DNA from: a virus
Virus record (IMG/VR): IMGVR_UViG_3300006305_000183
Span: 1-26,699 of that record
Length of the DNA stretch: 26,699 nucleotides
Strand: one strand, 5' to 3'
Position numbers and translations under genes: made by a program. Under the pieces are notes generated by a model, which was given only the letters and a program-made list of their open reading frames with translations, was not told the origin of the DNA and ran no database searches. Below are positions 10,001 through 17,158 of the stretch, piece after piece. Position 1 is the first letter of the stretch, and each line of letters starts with the position of its first letter.

Positions 10001-10294
10001 TTATGATGGTTCTTTTGGCCAAGTAACTTTATTTACTTTGTCCTCAGTATCTAATCCATTTGTCAAATCTCTTAACTCTTGTCTATAAGTTTTCCAAGAA
10101 GAACTCATACTTACATCAGAGTTGGCCATCCAATCTGATTGTGCAAGTTTATTATTTCTTTCCATTCTTAAACCAGCAATCGCTCTATCGTAAGCACCTT
10201 TTGCCCACTCTACATCTCTTGCTTCAAGTTCTTTTATTTCTGTTTCGGTCAAAGGTACTTTTTCACCATTAACCATTTTATGTGTGTATGCCAT
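10001..10294 (-). CDS. Tail fibre/tail assembly chaperone-like protein (Phage_tail_APC type)
   Basis: This is a 97-aa soluble protein. The second half has RMERNNKLAQSDWMANSDV, then SWKTYRQELRDL and an end of VTWPKEPS. The order RN..L..SDW....D, W..YRQ.LRDL and terminal WP..P is the familiar pattern of the Phage_tail_APC / fibre-assembly chaperone family. The first half (VPLTETEIKELEARDVEWAK) is charged and helical. Such genes usually sit directly after the fibre they help fold. Here it follows the 312-aa fibre protein by 19 bases and precedes gp8. AGGAGAT lies just before the start. The family assignment is by motif, and a chaperone role for the neighbouring fibres is inferred. Confidence 0.7.
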   Translation of the reverse strand: MAYTHKMVNGEKVPLTETEIKELEARDVEWAKGAYDRAIAGLRMERNNKLAQSDWMANSDVSMSSSWKTYRQELRDLTNGLDTEDKVNKVTWPKEPS

Positions 10295-10313
10295 TTTTAT
10301 CTCCTATGACTTA

Positions 10314-11252
10314 TTACTTTGACAATCCATATATAGTCGCATATCCAGTCATTGTTCCAGACGCTGGATATATTTTAAAATAATTTTGTTTTGTTTCTAA
10401 TTTAAGTTCACCACCACCTTCCCAAGTATAATCAGAACCTTGTGCGTTTATATTTGCATTAACTTTAATCCATTTATATCCAGTTGTTTCTCTAAAGTTT
10501 TGTAATCTAATAGACATTACAAGAACATCACCAGTTTGATTGCCTGGACTCCAACCAGTTGACATATAGTTTGATGAAGTTACCTTACTACCACCAGATG
10601 ATGATGTATCGTTTCTTGAATGTTGATATGCAAAAGTTGTAGTATAACTATTTGTTACACCATTGTCTGGACTTATTTGAAATTGCAATCCAGCATTTGC
10701 AGAAAATATTAGTTTAGTTTCAACTAAATAAGTAAGATAAGTATCAGTAATTAATGTGTCACCAAACTCTACACTAGATGAACCAGAGAAATCTGAATGT
10801 GATAGTTTAACCAATCCACCAGCACTTCCAAATTCAAATCCAGTTCCAGCACTATCAACTTTAAGTGCAGTGCCAGCAGAACCTAATGTATTAATATTAA
10901 ATAATCCTATTTTATCTACAAAAGTTTCATCATATAATATTCTGTGATTTGCATTTGAACTAGAACCATCAGTACCATCTAAAACTAAAAAATCACCAGC
11001 GTCTGCCGTTCCGTTTGTGGAATTTAAAATGATAGAATCTGATGAAATATTATTTACTGCGGCTGATTGTAACTCATCACGAGTGATTGCACTAGAAGCT
11101 ATTTCTGTTGAACCAACTGCATCATTTGGAATTTTTGCAGAGGTAACATTATCATCTAAAATCTTTGCAGTAGTGACAGCATTGTCTGCAATCTGTGTTG
11201 TTGAAATCGTTCCAGATTGTATTGCACCTACTGGTATTTTACTTATTGGCAT
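10314..11252 (-). CDS. Short tail fibre protein (312 aa)
   Basis: The N-terminal part (about 1-65) consists of fibre-shaft repeats, ADNAVTTAKILDDNVTSAKI followed by PNDAVGSTEI, a pattern common in marine phage fibres. Residues 75-108 hold two DGTD-type units (STNGTADAGDFLV, then LDGTDGSSSNANHRILYDE), also found in four-plus other places in this window. The C-terminal two thirds are beta-rich without cysteine and end in GTMTGYATIYGLSK, similar to the K/A-x-LYG-L/V ends of the MGTL paralogues. The ATG follows the stop of the 55-aa gene directly. This indicates a trimeric short fibre with a globular tip. Receptor specificity cannot be read from sequence. Confidence 0.75.
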   Translation of the reverse strand: MPISKIPVGAIQSGTISTTQIADNAVTTAKILDDNVTSAKIPNDAVGSTEIASSAITRDELQSAAVNNISSDSIILNSTNGTADAGDFLVLDGTDGSSSNANHRILYDETFVDKIGLFNINTLGSAGTALKVDSAGTGFEFGSAGGLVKLSHSDFSGSSSVEFGDTLITDTYLTYLVETKLIFSANAGLQFQISPDNGVTNSYTTTFAYQHSRNDTSSSGGSKVTSSNYMSTGWSPGNQTGDVLVMSIRLQNFRETTGYKWIKVNANINAQGSDYTWEGGGELKLETKQNYFKIYPASGTMTGYATIYGLSK

Positions 11253-11420
11253 CTATGAAACCTTCTTTCCAAAGTAACCAGTTTTTTCATCAATTTTTCT
11301 AGTTTCACCCTCTTTGTTTGCATCAAAAGGTGTTTTTGGTAATTCTATATAAGTAGAACCATCTGGTCTTTTTAATTTTGCACCACCAGTCGGTGATTGT
11401 TTTGTTATTCTAGTTACCAT
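11253..11420 (-). CDS. Small 55-aa protein of unknown function
   Basis: Reading from the ATG at 11420 to the TAG at 11253-11255 gives 55 residues starting MVTRITKQSPTGGAKLKRPD and ending KTGYFGKKVS. It is basic, soluble and has no cysteine or membrane segment. AAAGGAA sits 8-14 bases upstream, and its stop abuts the ATG of the 312-aa fibre gene (TAGATG), so it fits the operon architecture and fills what would otherwise be a 170-base hole. I do not recognise a family. A small structural or fibre-accessory protein is possible, but nothing in the sequence shows it. Confidence 0.6.
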   Translation of the reverse strand: MVTRITKQSPTGGAKLKRPDGSTYIELPKTPFDANKEGETRKIDEKTGYFGKKVS

Positions 11421-11441
11421 CTTAATTCCTTTTATTTATTA

Positions 11442-11449
11442 TATTTATC
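11442..11449 (-). promoter_or_regulatory. Candidate late promoter (GATAAATA) in 34-base spacer
   Basis: The minus strand reads GATAAATA, one base from the T4 late consensus, followed by a second near-match AATAAATA at 11433-11440. Both lie in the spacer before the 55-aa gene, about 13-22 bases before its ATG. They could drive transcription of the 55-aa, 312-aa and chaperone-like genes. Evidence is resemblance and location only. Confidence 0.4.
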
Positions 11450-11454
11450 ACAAT

Positions 11455-11760
11455 TTATTTCCATTGTAAAGACACTCCGTGTATTTTATTATTATTTTCA
11501 AGAGATGCACCAACTATTTTCCAACGAAGTTGTACTTGTGGTGACGCACTTCCAGTTAATGGAGTAGTACCACTAAAAATCTTAATACCACTTGACCCAG
11601 CAGAATATCCCTCATCTGTTAATGTAACAGAATTAAATGTTGTATTATCTCTAGTTACACTTGCATTAATCTCTGAATTTATATCATCAGCAAGTTCTGC
11701 AAATATTACAATTCGTGCTGTACTTGGCGTTGCGTTTGCAGTAAATGTATCGGATATTAA
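11455..11760 (-). repeat. Conserved C-terminal bookend, copy B
   Basis: It encodes about 100 residues that match the end of the upstream paralogue (13300-13605), with shared runs such as SATRDNTTF/SVTRDNTTF and TPLTG-x-ASPQVQ-x-RWKIVG. The similarity drops abruptly in the glycine-rich centre. Confidence 0.7.
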
Positions 11761-13296
11761 AGTCATAGAAGTGTTAGTAACAGTTGCATCAAATTGTAAA
11801 AATACTGCACCATCAGCACCATTAATTGGATTTGATTTAGTTGGGTTTGCACCATCACCTACAACTGGTGCATTGTCATCAAACAAAGTTCTTCCAGATG
11901 CTGGTAAAGTAGGATATATATCTGTTTTGAATGCAGCTTCGTGATTTATTGGACTTGATGGAAAAATTGGATTATCTTTAGTAATTGAAGGGGCAGGAAC
12001 TAGAGATGTGTCGTGATAACCAGCACCACCACCAGATTTACCAGAGTGTCCTACACCACTATTCCAACCATCTCCACCACCTCTGTAACCAGAACCGCCG
12101 CCACCCATATCATACTGTCCAGGCGAAGGTGGATTATAAGCTGCACCACCTCTAAAATATTGTGCAGGCCAAGATATACCGTCTCCTGCTTGAGTTGTAG
12201 AACCAGTTCTACCACTACCTTTAGCACCAACAGATGGAGAAGTTGGTGAAGGGTCGTAAGGTGATGTTGGGCCTCTTCCTCCACCACCAGATGCACCCTC
12301 TGGATATGAAACTGAACTAATTGTTTGAGAACCATCACCACCTCTTCTACCTTGACTAAAATCTCCAGCAGAACCACCAGTATGTGGTGCATATATATCA
12401 CCAGCCCCACCACCGACTGCAAGAACAGTTAAAGGTGCAGAACCAGGCGTTGCAGTTCCACCGTGACCAGGCCCTGCAGCTGGTGTTCCTTGTGGATTTG
12501 AAAAAGGAGAAGGGCCACTATCATCAACAAAAACCATACAGCCTGGTTGAATTGTTGCCTCACCATTAAATATGACAGATGCACCACCACCTTGAGCGTG
12601 AACTCCGTGTCCACCACCACCTATACCACCAGTTGGTAATTGAGGAGTTGCATTTTTATAACCACCACCAGCAACCATTATATCCCAAGTTGTTCCTCCC
12701 ATTTCTGGGTCGTTGATTGTTGCCTTTACAGAACCACCAGCACCACCATTATTAGGGCCGCCTGGATATGAACCACCACCTCCACCTATTAATGTTGCAG
12801 TACACGAAGTTGTTACACTAGGCCAAGTTATATTTGCAAAACTTGTAAGTTGTGTTGCTTTGTAGTAATTAGTTGAAGAAGTATATTGGGGATATGAAGT
12901 TGTATCTGCAATCGCTTGTGCTTCTGTTGCACCAACAACTTGTGCATTGTAAGTTAAAATTGGTGCTTGAGATGGATCAGCAAGATGAGCAGTGCTTGTA
13001 GTTAATAATAATTCAACATTATTTACTTGTTGATTTGCGAAAAAATCTCCAGATGAATCATATATTGTATTTGTACTTTCAGATGTGTCTACACCAGTGT
13101 TATCGTGAAATTCGTCTACTACACCATCTATCAGATTGAATACAGTTAAACCATCATTGACTGCAAGTTTAAAACCTAAAACACCAATATTAAATGCATT
13201 ACTATCTATTGCACCAGAAGGATTTAAACTTGTTTGTAATTTTGATTCAGTGATATCACCATCTTTGATATTAATACCATCAACTCTTGTTGTCAT
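11455..13296 (-). CDS. Glycine-rich adhesin/tail fibre, copy B (613 aa)
   Basis: This protein has three regions. Residues about 1-90 (IKDGDITESKLQ, then SNAFNIGVLGFKLAVNDGLT) form an attachment domain. Residues about 160-450 are rich in glycine runs (LIGGGGGSYPGG, GGGGHGVHAQGGGA, MGGGGSGYRGGGDGW), like the glycine-rich domains used by phage adhesins for receptor contact. The last 100 residues (starting FTANATPSTARIVIFAELAD and ending KIHGVSLQWK) form a conserved beta domain. Both ends are close matches to the neighbouring 544-aa protein while the middle differs, so the pair arose by duplication. GGGGATAA, part of the neighbour's stop, serves as the ribosome site. A receptor-binding role is inferred from the family type. 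Confidence 0.78.
   Translation of the reverse strand: MTTRVDGINIKDGDITESKLQTSLNPSGAIDSNAFNIGVLGFKLAVNDGLTVFNLIDGVVDEFHDNTGVDTSESTNTIYDSSGDFFANQQVNNVELLLTTSTAHLADPSQAPILTYNAQVVGATEAQAIADTTSYPQYTSSTNYYKATQLTSFANITWPSVTTSCTATLIGGGGGSYPGGPNNGGAGGSVKATINDPEMGGTTWDIMVAGGGYKNATPQLPTGGIGGGGHGVHAQGGGASVIFNGEATIQPGCMVFVDDSGPSPFSNPQGTPAAGPGHGGTATPGSAPLTVLAVGGGAGDIYAPHTGGSAGDFSQGRRGGDGSQTISSVSYPEGASGGGGRGPTSPYDPSPTSPSVGAKGSGRTGSTTQAGDGISWPAQYFRGGAAYNPPSPGQYDMGGGGSGYRGGGDGWNSGVGHSGKSGGGAGYHDTSLVPAPSITKDNPIFPSSPINHEAAFKTDIYPTLPASGRTLFDDNAPVVGDGANPTKSNPINGADGAVFLQFDATVTNTSMTLISDTFTANATPSTARIVIFAELADDINSEINASVTRDNTTFNSVTLTDEGYSAGSSGIKIFSGTTPLTGSASPQVQLRWKIVGASLENNNKIHGVSLQWK
13027..13296 (-). repeat. Conserved N-terminal bookend, copy B
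   Basis: It encodes about 90 residues matching those of 14665-14934: both contain NAFNIGVLGFK-x-AVN-x-GLT and DGVVDEF. Nearly identical DNA is visible around 13180-13220 and 14820-14860. Confidence 0.7.
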
Positions 13297-13299
13297 AAC

Positions 13300-13605
13300 T
13301 TATCCCCATTGTAATGCAACACCGTGTATTTTATTTTCAGCAGTTTGATTACTACCAACAATTTTCCAACGAACTTGTACTTGAGGACTTGCAGTTCCAG
13401 TTAATGGAGTAGAACCAGTAAATATTTTTGTACCACTACTACCACTTACATAACCAGTATCTGTTAATGTGATTGCATCAAAGGTTGTATTATCTCTTGT
13501 TGCAGAAACTGCTACATCTGTATTTAAATCGTCATTTATCTCTGCAAATAAAACTATTCTTGCTTTTGTTGGCACTGAGTTTGCAGTAAATGTATCTGAT
13601 ACTAA
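13300..13605 (-). repeat. Conserved C-terminal bookend, copy A
   Basis: Partner of 11455-11760. The protein match is dense over about 100 residues. The DNA also matches visibly in places, for example around TTAATGGAGTAG near 11560 and 13403. Confidence 0.7.
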
Positions 13606-14934
13606 TGTACTACTTGCAGATGAAGTTAAAGACTCCATTTCTAATACGACTAGTTGTCCACTACCACCTAAACCACCTCTTTTATCTGCATATGAACCAC
13701 CTGGCCCTCCACCAAAAGAACCACCTCCACCACCAGTATTTGCAACACCATCTTCACCTCTAGCATTTTCTGCTGGAGATTTAGTTGGGCCTGGTTGATG
13801 ACTTCCGTCTCCACCACCTCCAACACCACCTTCAACTTTAGCGCCTGGAGCATAAGAACCACCACCTCCACCACCACCGACATAACCATCTGGATGACCA
13901 TAACCAGCAGGAAACCAATTTAATTGTGGGTTGGGAGGCCCTACTGCAATACCAGCACCTCCAGTACCACCAACAGATGGTGGTGCATCACCACCTACGG
14001 CACCAGCGCCACCTCCTCCACCGCCACCATAATTAGAGCCTGGACGAATTTCACCACCATCAAATCCTTGTTGTGTGAAATCACCAGCAGGATGTCTATT
14101 TTCTCCAGTTTCACCTTCACCTACTACACCTTCACCTTGCCCGCCACCACCACCAGAACCGCCTGGAGCACCATCTGTGTATTCTAGGCCAGGAAATAAT
14201 GGGTCAGAACTGGGTTCACTATAAGTATATGCGTGACCACCACTTCCACCACCCTCTGCTAAGACAGTAGGGCCAAAAGTTGTATCTGCGCCTGGTTTAG
14301 AACGAGTACCAGGCGGTGAAGAAAATGGTGAGTAAGTTACCCACTCTGTGGGTCTTGAAGGGTGTGCAGAACCAACTGCTGGATAAGATGGGTGATTAGG
14401 TACAAAATGACCCTCACCACCAGCACCAACATTTACTGCAACACCAGAACCACCAGTTACTGGAACATCAGCATCTAAAAATACACCACCAGCACCACCG
14501 CCGCCGCCGCCTCCATTACCAGGCCCAGAACCACCACCAGCACCTCCGCCACCAAGTGCAAAAACTTTAACGACAGTTGTTGTAGGTTCAACACTATATG
14601 TGCTAGGCCCAGTTGATGTTATTTGAGTTAAAGATGCTTGTGGAGATGGAATAGGATTAGGGCCATCTAAATTTGAATAGAAATCGGAACTTGAATCATA
14701 TTTTGCAGTTACATTTTCTGATGTGTCTATACCACTTTCACTGTTAAACTCATCAACGACACCATCAACTAAATTAAAGATTGTTAAACCTTCATTGACT
14801 GCAATTTTAAATCCTAATACACCAATATTAAAAGCATTACCATCTGTTGCACCACTTGACTTTGCAGCTGCATTTAAATCATCTGTTGTAACTGAACCAT
14901 CGGTAATATTGTCACCAGTAATTTTTGTAGTCAT
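13300..14934 (-). CDS. Glycine-rich adhesin/tail fibre, copy A (544 aa)
   Basis: This is a paralogue of the next gene in the operon. The N-terminus (about 1-90) has NITDGSVTTDDLN, then GNAFNIGVLGFKIAVNEGLT and FNLVDGVVDEFN. The glycine-rich centre (about 128-435) begins VVKVFALGGGGAGGGSGPGN and includes VAVNVGAGG and many GGGG runs, matching the general layout of phage glycine-rich domains in which a short beta strand leads into glycine loops. The C-terminus (about 447-544) has FTANSVPTKARIVLFAEIND, then GTKIFTGSTPLTG and an end of HGVALQWG. The middle is more glycine-dense than copy B and lacks its PSPF and QPGCMVF segments. AGGATAA precedes the ATG and merges with the upstream TAG. It is likely a receptor-binding fibre tip. 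Confidence 0.78.
   Translation of the reverse strand: MTTKITGDNITDGSVTTDDLNAAAKSSGATDGNAFNIGVLGFKIAVNEGLTIFNLVDGVVDEFNSESGIDTSENVTAKYDSSSDFYSNLDGPNPIPSPQASLTQITSTGPSTYSVEPTTTVVKVFALGGGGAGGGSGPGNGGGGGGGAGGVFLDADVPVTGGSGVAVNVGAGGEGHFVPNHPSYPAVGSAHPSRPTEWVTYSPFSSPPGTRSKPGADTTFGPTVLAEGGGSGGHAYTYSEPSSDPLFPGLEYTDGAPGGSGGGGGQGEGVVGEGETGENRHPAGDFTQQGFDGGEIRPGSNYGGGGGGGAGAVGGDAPPSVGGTGGAGIAVGPPNPQLNWFPAGYGHPDGYVGGGGGGGSYAPGAKVEGGVGGGGDGSHQPGPTKSPAENARGEDGVANTGGGGGSFGGGPGGSYADKRGGLGGSGQLVVLEMESLTSSASSTLVSDTFTANSVPTKARIVLFAEINDDLNTDVAVSATRDNTTFDAITLTDTGYVSGSSGTKIFTGSTPLTGTASPQVQVRWKIVGSNQTAENKIHGVALQWG
14665..14934 (-). repeat. Conserved N-terminal bookend, copy A
   Basis: Partner of 13027-13296 in the neighbouring paralogue. 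It shares the attachment-domain residues and the ACACCAATATTAAA word on the plus strand, at about 14819 in this copy and about 13180 in copy B. Confidence 0.7.
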
Positions 14935-14943
14935 TTAATTATC

Positions 14944-15741
14944 CTATACTACTAAATATCTGACACCAATCTGTACTGTATTTGCTGGTGCAGTTGTAAA
15001 AGTTAAAGTTGTACCAGACACACCATAATCGGTGGTTGGTTTTTGAACAATTCCATTCTCTGTTACGATAACACTATTTACTGTATGTCCTGCTGTAATT
15101 GTAAATGCAGTTGTAGAACCATCACCAGTAAAATATGATGATGAATAAGTAAATGCAGCTTTAGCATTTGTTACCGAATCGTCTTGAAGTTTTGCAGTAG
15201 AGATTGCATTATCACTCACACTTCCTATATTAATCTCATTTGTCGTAGATAAATGAACCACCACTATAACAGCAGCTGTCCCTGGCGCAGAAGTAAAAGT
15301 TATTGTAGAACCAGAAATTGAAAAGTTGGTTGTATATTTTTGAAACACACCATTTACAAATGCTATTACAGTTGATGATGGATTTTGAGGAACTCTTGAT
15401 AAAGTAAAACCAGTTGTTGAATTATCACCAGTAAATGTATCTACGGTTGGAGTTGTATCTGTAACTGCTCTTGCAGAAACTAATTGTTGTCTACCAAGAT
15501 AAACTACAAAACATCTTACAGAGTTTGCTGGTGCTGATGCAAATGTAATTTTTTGAGAACCACTAACCATTGCAATATCATATGCACTACCTGGCTCTTG
15601 AATAACACCACCTAAAGAAACAATAATAGAAGTTGCAGAAGCAACTGTGTGGGTTAAAGTAAATTGTGTAGTTGAACCATCACCAGTAAAGATGTCTTTT
15701 TCAAATGCACCAAACGAAGGTTCTTTTCCAATATATGCCAT
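14944..15741 (-). CDS. Tail fibre protein with three FTGD repeats (265 aa)
   Basis: The protein is almost entirely three copies of a roughly 60-residue beta repeat: residues 18-82, 103-164 and 204-263. Each opens with FTGD(G/N)STT-x-FT-(L/I), continues with a V-NG-V-x-Q-x-P-type strand, then TFTSAP, and ends in a V-x-YL or VVVHL strand. This unit is common in fibre and tail-spike proteins of marine and T7-like phages. Residues 165-203 are a linker holding the shaft motif SDNAISTAKLQDDSVTNAK. The N-terminus MAYIGKEPSFGAFEKD is also typical of these proteins. The gene lies downstream of the XkdW-like gene by three bases, with AAAGGATAA acting as both stop and ribosome site. A virion fibre is likely. 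Confidence 0.78.
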   Translation of the reverse strand: MAYIGKEPSFGAFEKDIFTGDGSTTQFTLTHTVASATSIIVSLGGVIQEPGSAYDIAMVSGSQKITFASAPANSVRCFVVYLGRQQLVSARAVTDTTPTVDTFTGDNSTTGFTLSRVPQNPSSTVIAFVNGVFQKYTTNFSISGSTITFTSAPGTAAVIVVVHLSTTNEINIGSVSDNAISTAKLQDDSVTNAKAAFTYSSSYFTGDGSTTAFTITAGHTVNSVIVTENGIVQKPTTDYGVSGTTLTFTTAPANTVQIGVRYLVV

Positions 15742-15744
15742 TTT

Positions 15745-16020
15745 TTATCCTTTAGGGTACTTGTCTTTAATCGCTTTAATTTTTGTTTTCCAACTATCAA
15801 TTCCATTATGATAAATTTCATCTAGTTGGTCTACGATACTTGGATACTCATCTGCTCTTTTATATTGATATTCATTAGGGTCTTTCCAAGCATTAACCTT
15901 TGTCCAATCAACAGTAACTTCTTTGTTATCTTTATCAGTTGCAATAATAGTTTTTTCTGTACTACCATTTATGGTTACTACTGAGGTATGTATTGCTCTT
16001 ATTGCTTTATGTAAATCCAT
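15745..16020 (-). CDS. XkdW-like small tail-associated protein (91 aa)
   Basis: The protein opens MDLHKAIRAIHTSVVTINGS and has two notable stretches: VTVDWTKVNAWKDPNEYQYK and YPSIVDQLDEIYHNGIDSWK, with a final IKAIKDKYPKG. The YPSI..QLD.IYH segment followed by a helix ending in KDKYPK is the hallmark I associate with XkdW-like and fibre-adjacent proteins in marine phages. It is soluble and highly charged, with no cysteines. Its ATG overlaps the end of the 170-aa fibre gene by one base. A tail-assembly accessory or chaperone role is inferred from its position between fibre genes. It differs in sequence from the other chaperone-like protein at 10001-10294. Confidence 0.65.
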   Translation of the reverse strand: MDLHKAIRAIHTSVVTINGSTEKTIIATDKDNKEVTVDWTKVNAWKDPNEYQYKRADEYPSIVDQLDEIYHNGIDSWKTKIKAIKDKYPKG

Positions 16021-16532
16021 TATCCTCTCACTTCCATTAAAATTATTGATGATGCAGTTCTTGCTATAGTTGAATTATCTGAATCTGCTTGAGTTTTGTT
16101 TATCGTACCAGTTCCTGCTTGTACTTTATATTGTAACTTGTATGTTGTTGCAGATGTTGTACTTGGTGAGTCTAAAAAATTAAAAGTAAGAGTTAAACTA
16201 GAATTGGTGTCATTTATTCTTGATTGAGCAGATGCTTGTGCGTGTGAACTGTCTGCATCACCAATAAATATGTCTGTACTACCTCTGACTAATTTCATCA
16301 TTCCATTATTACCACCACTTGTTGATGTATTAGAACTTACCATTACTAACACTTTACTTGATGTACTTGATGGTGTTATAGTTGCAGAAAATCCAGTTAC
16401 ATCTGTATACGAGGTGCTTGTTGTAGAAAAATCATCTGTTTTAGAAGTTTGAACAACTTGTAATATTGTACCAACCGATGTAACTGACCCAGAACCTTTT
16501 AAGTTTAAATTATCTACTGTTAATGTTCCCAT
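16020..16532 (-). CDS. MGTL-family fibre tip protein, third copy (170 aa)
   Basis: It starts MGTLTVDNLNLKGSG, the same short N-terminal anchor as the two genes before it (MGTLKVDNLQ and MGTLKVDNIQ). The remainder is a beta-rich domain with LQVVQTSKTDDFSTTS, then SYTDVTGFSATITPSS and SSKVLVMVSS. This is a pattern of small jelly-roll-like phage fibre heads with a final SSIILMEVRG. The body does not resemble the other two MGTL bodies. The ATG overlaps the preceding stop (one base, TAATGG-like junction). A small receptor-contact or fibre-tip protein is inferred. Confidence 0.72.
   Translation of the reverse strand: MGTLTVDNLNLKGSGSVTSVGTILQVVQTSKTDDFSTTSTSYTDVTGFSATITPSSTSSKVLVMVSSNTSTSGGNNGMMKLVRGSTDIFIGDADSSHAQASAQSRINDTNSSLTLTFNFLDSPSTTSATTYKLQYKVQAGTGTINKTQADSDNSTIARTASSIILMEVRG
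16510..16532 (-). repeat. 5-prime cassette repeat, copy 3 (diverged)
   Basis: These 23 bases at the gene start match copies 1 and 2 with two differences. They encode the conserved MGTL-x-VDN anchor of the MGTL family. Confidence 0.75.
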
Positions 16533-17158
16533 TATGTTACTCCGTATAATTTCATTTTACCACTCGTGAAAGTTCCAGTTGATAATTCTATTTTTATGTG
16601 AGTATGATTAGATGATGAATTACAAAATGCACTTCCAACTGTTCTACATTTTGCCATACCAGATGGATGCACATGACCAGTATGATAATTCAAAGATGGA
16701 TATGTTCCGCCTGTGATAAATAACCGACCATCACAAAGTTCGCCAGTACCTCCACCCCACTGATTAGCACCATAGTGCAAAGATATATGGGCGGCACTGC
16801 TTGGATTACTTGCTACAGTATAATGAGCATTAGAGTAAACTGTTGTGTCCATTGAGTGTGAATAGACAGAACTCGTAGTAAATGTGTCAACTGCTGTACC
16901 AAAAGTTATATTCAAATTTGAACCAGCAGCTGTACTATGAACTAGTCTAATTAAATCAAGTATACAAACATCATTAGTTGAAATGTCAAATATTGCCGAG
17001 GTTGCACCACTTGATATTGTTGTGTCTGTTAATAATACCATACCAACACCAGCACTTTTTAATGATGCGTTAGAAAGTAAAGTTGTTGATGCAGCTCCAT
17101 CTGTGATGAGTGCAGTACCATCTCTTTTTTGTAAGTTATCTACTTTTAATGTACCCAT
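16532..17158 (-). CDS. MGTL-family fibre tip protein, second copy (208 aa)
   Basis: The N-terminus MGTLKVDNLQKRDGTALITD is the shared anchor. The rest is distinct. It contains a histidine-rich stretch around residues 155-190 (LNYHTGHVHPSGM, then FCNSSSNHTHIKIEL) and three cysteines further along. It ends GTFTSGKMKLYGVT, echoing the end of the first copy (LAGTFKLYGLV). The pairs of histidines (HTGHVH, HTH) could bind metal, as in some trimeric fibre tips that hold iron through H-x-H motifs, including T4 long-tail-fibre gp37. That is inference from pattern only. The start overlaps the previous stop by one base. Confidence 0.72.
   Translation of the reverse strand: MGTLKVDNLQKRDGTALITDGAASTTLLSNASLKSAGVGMVLLTDTTISSGATSAIFDISTNDVCILDLIRLVHSTAAGSNLNITFGTAVDTFTTSSVYSHSMDTTVYSNAHYTVASNPSSAAHISLHYGANQWGGGTGELCDGRLFITGGTYPSLNYHTGHVHPSGMAKCRTVGSAFCNSSSNHTHIKIELSTGTFTSGKMKLYGVT
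17136..17158 (-). repeat. 5-prime cassette repeat, copy 2
   Basis: The 23 bases here are identical to 17759-17781 and two bases different from 16510-16532. They cover the start codon and the next six to seven codons of the MGTL anchor. Confidence 0.85.

Noticed and set aside
10341-10371. Perfect 8-base inverted repeat (ATATCCAG/CTGGATAT) with 15-base loop
   Set aside because: It lies inside the 312-aa coding sequence, has no U-tract in the direction of transcription and is of a size expected by chance in this length.
12013-12620. Overlapping open frames on both strands inside the glycine-rich region
   Set aside because: Glycine/alanine-rich codons leave other frames open by composition. The shadow proteins are low-complexity, lack ribosome sites and conflict with a well-supported gene.
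11455-14934. Diversity-generating retroelement acting on the glycine-rich cores
   Set aside because: I saw no reverse transcriptase, no template repeat with adenine-specific changes and no IMH-type element in the window. The cores differ in length and content, not only at adenines.
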